DNA of 35,194 nt from an uncultured Flavobacteriaceae bacterium (GTDB lineage: Bacteria; Bacteroidota; Bacteroidia; Flavobacteriales; Flavobacteriaceae): positions 1-35,194 of the forward strand of contig CALSUE010000005.1 in NCBI GenBank assembly GCA_943789455.1, in the 5' to 3' direction. A model generated the notes under the pieces. It was not told where the DNA came from. It ran no database searches and worked only from the letters and a program-made list of their open reading frames with translations. Shown piece after piece: positions 31,845-35,194 of this stretch (positions are counted from its first letter, which is position 1; each line of letters begins with the position of its first letter). The position numbers and the translations under genes are program-made.

Positions 31845-33554
31845 ATGAAAAAAATAAACAATTTAATTAAAATGTTGGTTCTATGCGGAGGATTATTCTT
31901 TGCTTCGTGTGAAACAACAGAGCTGGATTTGACACAAAATCCAAATGCACTATCACCAGTAGATGCTGATCCAGATTTCTATATGAACTCTATTCAATTA
32001 TCATATGCATATTTGATAGAAAGCTTTGGAAACACAGCTGGAGCAGTAACCAGAATAGATTACATGAGTGGTAGAGATTATGCAAATGCATATCAACCAG
32101 GTAGTTTTAATGGAAGATGGAGTTCTGCATACCAAACAATCATGCAGGATATCAGAGAAATGAATGTAATTGCAGACGAAAGTGGTTTAACTCACCATAA
32201 AGGAATCGGTCAGTTTATTGAGGCACACATCTTAATGACTCTAGTAGATTTCTTTGGAGATGTTCCTTACACTGAAGCTTTTCAAGGAGCTGCTAACTTA
32301 AACCCAGTAGCTGATTCAGGTGCTAGCGTTTATGCAGTTGCACTTGGTTTATTAGATTCAGCAATTGCTAACTTTAATAGTGATGCTCTTGGAGAGCCAA
32401 GATGGACTTCAACAGTTACAGACCCATTTTATAATGGAGATTGGGCTGCTTGGACAAAAGCTGCAAACACATTAAAGATGAATGCATACATGAATACTAG
32501 AAATGTAGATGGATCATCAGTAGCTAATTTCAACGCTATTGTTGCTTCTGGTAACTACATCGCTACTACGGCTGATGATATGCAATTCAAATGGGGAACT
32601 TTAGCAGTTCAACCAGATTCACGTCACCCAAGATATAGAAGTAACTATACTTCAACAGGTGGTGGATCTTATATGTCTAACTCTTTAATGGATTACATGA
32701 GAGGTGGACCTAATGGAGGATATAGTATTAGTGCTGGTGAATTTTATGCTGACCCACGTATTATGTTTTACTACCACAGACAAACAAACCCAACTCCTGG
32801 TATCGACGGAGATGCTAATGAAGAAGTGTTAGAATGTGGTTTACAAAATGCTCCTGCTCATTATGCTGGGTATGTATTTTGTGCTAACCCTCAAGGATGG
32901 TGGGGTAGAGATCATGGAAATGACAATGGTATTCCACCAGATTTATTCTTAAGAACATTAGCTGGAGTATATCCTGCTGGTGGAAAATTAGATGACTGGT
33001 CTTACGGTGGTCAAACTGATGGTGCGGGTAATGCTGGAAACGGAGTTACACCTATACTATTAGCATCTTGGCAAGACTTTTTAATTGCAGAAGCTGAATT
33101 AGTTTCTGGAGATGAAGTAGCCGCTAAAAATGCAATGTTTGTTGGTATACAAAAATCTATGGATAAAGTACTAAACTTTTATCCTAGAACTGAAAGATTT
33201 GATGCTATAATGGATATTTACTTTGGTGGATTAGCTTTTGTAGAACAACAATTTTATGCTAGAATCAGTGATGAATGGGATGCTGCAGCTAACGTAATGG
33301 ATGTATTAGGTATGCAAAGTTTTGTAGCTCAATACGGAAATGGACTAGGTGCTTATAACTTCTACAGAAGAACTGGATTCCCTACAACATTACAGCCAAA
33401 TATTGAGCCTAACCCAGGTGGATTTATCCGTTCATTCTATTATCCAGGTGACCATGCTAATAACAATTCAAATATTAGTCAAAAAAGTGGTGTAACAGAA
33501 CCAGTATTTTGGGATAATGGTGGAGCATCTCCTGGTTTTCCAGCAGCTAATTAA
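31845..33554 (+). CDS. SusD/RagB-like outer-membrane lipoprotein
   Basis: This 569-residue lipoprotein (MKKINNLIKMLVLCGGLFFASC, Cys22) matches the SusD-like_2 (SusD/RagB) group. Its N-terminus has ELDLTQNPNALSPVDADPDFYMNSIQLSY, and the helical part has GIGQFIEAHILMTLVDFFGDVPYTEAFQGA, then WTKAANTLKMNAYMNTRNVDG and LASWQDFLIAEAELVSGDEVAAKNAMF. These are tetratricopeptide-type repeats typical of SusD. SusD proteins cap a SusC TonB-dependent transporter and hold the nutrient at the cell surface. Here no SusC gene lies directly upstream; the neighbour is a small lipoprotein. Substrate is unknown. Confidence 0.9.
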   Translation: MKKINNLIKMLVLCGGLFFASCETTELDLTQNPNALSPVDADPDFYMNSIQLSYAYLIESFGNTAGAVTRIDYMSGRDYANAYQPGSFNGRWSSAYQTIMQDIREMNVIADESGLTHHKGIGQFIEAHILMTLVDFFGDVPYTEAFQGAANLNPVADSGASVYAVALGLLDSAIANFNSDALGEPRWTSTVTDPFYNGDWAAWTKAANTLKMNAYMNTRNVDGSSVANFNAIVASGNYIATTADDMQFKWGTLAVQPDSRHPRYRSNYTSTGGGSYMSNSLMDYMRGGPNGGYSISAGEFYADPRIMFYYHRQTNPTPGIDGDANEEVLECGLQNAPAHYAGYVFCANPQGWWGRDHGNDNGIPPDLFLRTLAGVYPAGGKLDDWSYGGQTDGAGNAGNGVTPILLASWQDFLIAEAELVSGDEVAAKNAMFVGIQKSMDKVLNFYPRTERFDAIMDIYFGGLAFVEQQFYARISDEWDAAANVMDVLGMQSFVAQYGNGLGAYNFYRRTGFPTTLQPNIEPNPGGFIRSFYYPGDHANNNSNISQKSGVTEPVFWDNGGASPGFPAAN

Positions 33555-33687
33555 TAATTAAAAATAATAAAAGAGCAGTATTACTAATTTCTATAATTGT
33601 AATAAGCAGTTCTAAAATTGAGAATAAATCTATTAATCCAATCTTTGACTGCATTATAAAAAATTAGTTTCGTAAATAGTTGAATCG

Positions 33688-33715
33688 TCTACTGAATTTC
33701 AAAAACTTCAGTAGA
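33688..33715 (-). other. Hairpin at the end of the BNR-protein gene
   Basis: TCTACTGAA (33688-33696) and TTCAGTAGA (33707-33715) form a perfect 9-bp stem with a 10-nt loop that includes the stop codon of the minus-strand gene. There is no T-run behind it, so it is more likely an mRNA-end structure than a classic terminator. Confidence 0.4.
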
Positions 33716-35194
33716 TGATTCTATTTTAACAGTGTAGACTCCTTTGGGTAAAAAATATGTGCCATTTTTAGCAGCCTTTAATGACTGACCCTTATCCTTT
33801 TTTAAATATGCTTTTCTTCCCCTCTCAGAAAAAGAAAGATCATAACTAAACTCGTTAAATCCTTTAGCTGAGACTTTAGTAGTGGAAGCTATTAATAACT
33901 CATCTTTATAAATTTTTATAGTTACTTTTTTTGAACTCCTTAAATAATATGGAATTGAAATTTTTGGAATAAATGGCGTTGACCACCTCCCCCATGAATT
34001 CCCCCATGTTCTACTTTTTTTAATCGTTGAAATTGGGAAAATATGAGCTTCTTTTGCTATGACTTCTGAGGTCATTAATTGAAGTGGAGCAATAGTTGCT
34101 TTATATAAACTCCTTCCATGTGTTCCCAAAATTAAATGCTTAGCTGAAGGCTGAATAACTAAATCATGAATGGCTACATTGGGCAATCCTTTATGAAAAG
34201 GGGACCACTCTTTACCTTGATTAAAAGAAGCATAAGCTCCATTATCTGTTCCAACGTATACTAAATTTGGATTTTCAGAATCTTCACGAATTACATTTAC
34301 TGGTGATGCTGGAATATTATTAGAAATATTCGCCCAAGTTTTCCCATAGTCATCAGATCTATATACATACACTGTAAAATCATCAGATCTATACCCATTT
34401 AATGTCACATATACACGTTCTTTTTTATGCTGTGAAGCAATAACTCTACTTACCCACAAGTCTTTTGGAAAAGAGTTTGAAATACGCTCCCAAGAGCCTC
34501 CACCGTTTTTAGACACCTGAACGTAACCGTCATCTGAACCCGTATATAATAACCCAAATTGAAATGGAGATTCAGATAGGGTAGTTAATGTTCCATAAGC
34601 AACATTCCCTTTTTTCCCTCCTGTAGTTAAATCATTTGAAATAGCTTCCCAAGTGTCACCTTTGTCTAAACTTCTGTGTAATTTATTACTTCCTAAATAT
34701 AAAATATCTTGATTGTGTTTTGATAAAAGAATAGGGGTTTGCCAATTGAACCTGTAAGGCGCTTCACCTAAGGTATGTTTGGGTTGAATATAGGTTCTTT
34801 CTCCTTTGTCTCTATCCAATCTAAAATAGTTTCCAAATTGAGAACCCGTATATACTATCGATGGGTTTCTGTCATCTACCTGAACTTGCATACCGTCACC
34901 CCCCATAATTGATGTATAAGGATTGTGACCTGTTTGATGCCATCTATTGTTCATTTTTGCATTGTGAGACGCTGTCCAGACACCATTGTCTTGCAAGCCC
35001 CCGTAAACATTATATGGTTTTTGATTGTCTGCATGGATAGCATAAAACTGCCCTACCGATGGCGAGTTTAATTTTATCCAATGCGCTCCATCATCATAAG
35101 AAATATTTAATCCTCCATCATTTCCTTCAACTAGATGACCCTTTCTTTTAGGGTTAATCCAAAGTGCTTGGTGATCTGAATGTACATTTTCTTT
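33689..35194 (-). CDS. BNR/sortilin-type beta-propeller protein (5' end cut)
   Basis: The frame runs to the window edge; residues upstream of the TTG at 34996 continue it (ALWINPKRKGHLVEGNDGG, then PYNVYGGLQDNG), so at least 501 residues are present and the start is outside. Repeats such as LHRSLDKGDTWEAIS, VQVSKNGGGSWERIS, VYRSDDYGKTWANIS and ASFNQGKEWSPFHKG are Asp-box (BNR) motifs of a sortilin/VPS10-like propeller. The last ~140 residues look like a separate beta domain (GTYFLPKGVYTVKIESSTE) and not a typical type IX sorting domain. Such proteins are called glycosyl hydrolase-like, but no catalytic residues are evident. It is probably exported. It is convergent with the SusD-like gene. 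Confidence 0.82.
   Translation of the reverse strand, partial: KENVHSDHQALWINPKRKGHLVEGNDGGLNISYDDGAHWIKLNSPSVGQFYAIHADNQKPYNVYGGLQDNGVWTASHNAKMNNRWHQTGHNPYTSIMGGDGMQVQVDDRNPSIVYTGSQFGNYFRLDRDKGERTYIQPKHTLGEAPYRFNWQTPILLSKHNQDILYLGSNKLHRSLDKGDTWEAISNDLTTGGKKGNVAYGTLTTLSESPFQFGLLYTGSDDGYVQVSKNGGGSWERISNSFPKDLWVSRVIASQHKKERVYVTLNGYRSDDFTVYVYRSDDYGKTWANISNNIPASPVNVIREDSENPNLVYVGTDNGAYASFNQGKEWSPFHKGLPNVAIHDLVIQPSAKHLILGTHGRSLYKATIAPLQLMTSEVIAKEAHIFPISTIKKSRTWGNSWGRWSTPFIPKISIPYYLRSSKKVTIKIYKDELLIASTTKVSAKGFNEFSYDLSFSERGRKAYLKKDKGQSLKAAKNGTYFLPKGVYTVKIESSTEVFEIQ

Overview
The window is AT-rich DNA from a member of the Bacteroidota, almost certainly a marine member of the Flavobacteriaceae. The evidence is the gene families present (type IX secretion sorting domains, a SusD-like lipoprotein, an IPExxxVDY protein, a DUF6090-like protein, succinate dehydrogenase of the five-helix cytochrome b558 type) and promoter-like boxes of the TTTG-N20-TAnnTTTG kind. 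The genus cannot be fixed from sequence reading alone. No tRNA, rRNA, CRISPR array or insertion sequence was seen.

Region 1 (1-11.4 kb, + strand) is a beta-1,3/1,6-glucan (laminarin-type) utilisation locus. Five tightly packed genes encode the 3' part of a GH94-clan phosphorylase (best guess GH149 beta-1,3-glucan phosphorylase), a lipoprotein GH17, a lipoprotein GH30, a GPH-type sugar symporter and a second GH17 with no export signal. Two type IX secreted, probably surface-located proteins follow. One has four almost identical 185-residue repeats. The other has two lectin-like domains. Their 3' ends (sorting domain plus terminator) look like copies of each other. Together these suggest surface capture, periplasmic debranching and cutting, import, then cytoplasmic hydrolysis and phosphorolysis.

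Region 2 (11.4-18.6 kb) holds lipid and acyl-CoA genes: a nitronate monooxygenase-like protein, an operon of SDR reductase, MaoC-crotonase fusion and thioesterase, and a convergent AlkB-type alkane monooxygenase. A DUF6090-like membrane protein, a short SSB, a GNAT acetyltransferase and a small zinc-ribbon protein follow.

Region 3 (18.6-27.8 kb) is core housekeeping. The minus-strand run acpP-fabF-rnc-IPExxxVDY-pyk is divergent from purN and an RNase H. sdhCAB follows, with a textbook Bacteroidetes promoter that decides the sdhC start.

Region 4 (27.9-35.2 kb) is accessory. A kelch-like lipoprotein has an ACGCAACC-type leader. Next comes an internally deleted remnant of the same gene with its leader kept, then an ECF sigma factor whose start is unclear and lies in a 21-bp palindrome. 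The sigma gene is translationally coupled to a membrane-anchored outer-membrane-barrel protein. After these come an unknown lipoprotein, a SusD-like lipoprotein with no SusC beside it, and, on the minus strand, a BNR/sortilin-type beta-propeller protein cut by the window edge. The most unusual features are the gene remnant, the palindromes around the sigma factor start, the near-identical repeats and the MaoC-crotonase fusion.
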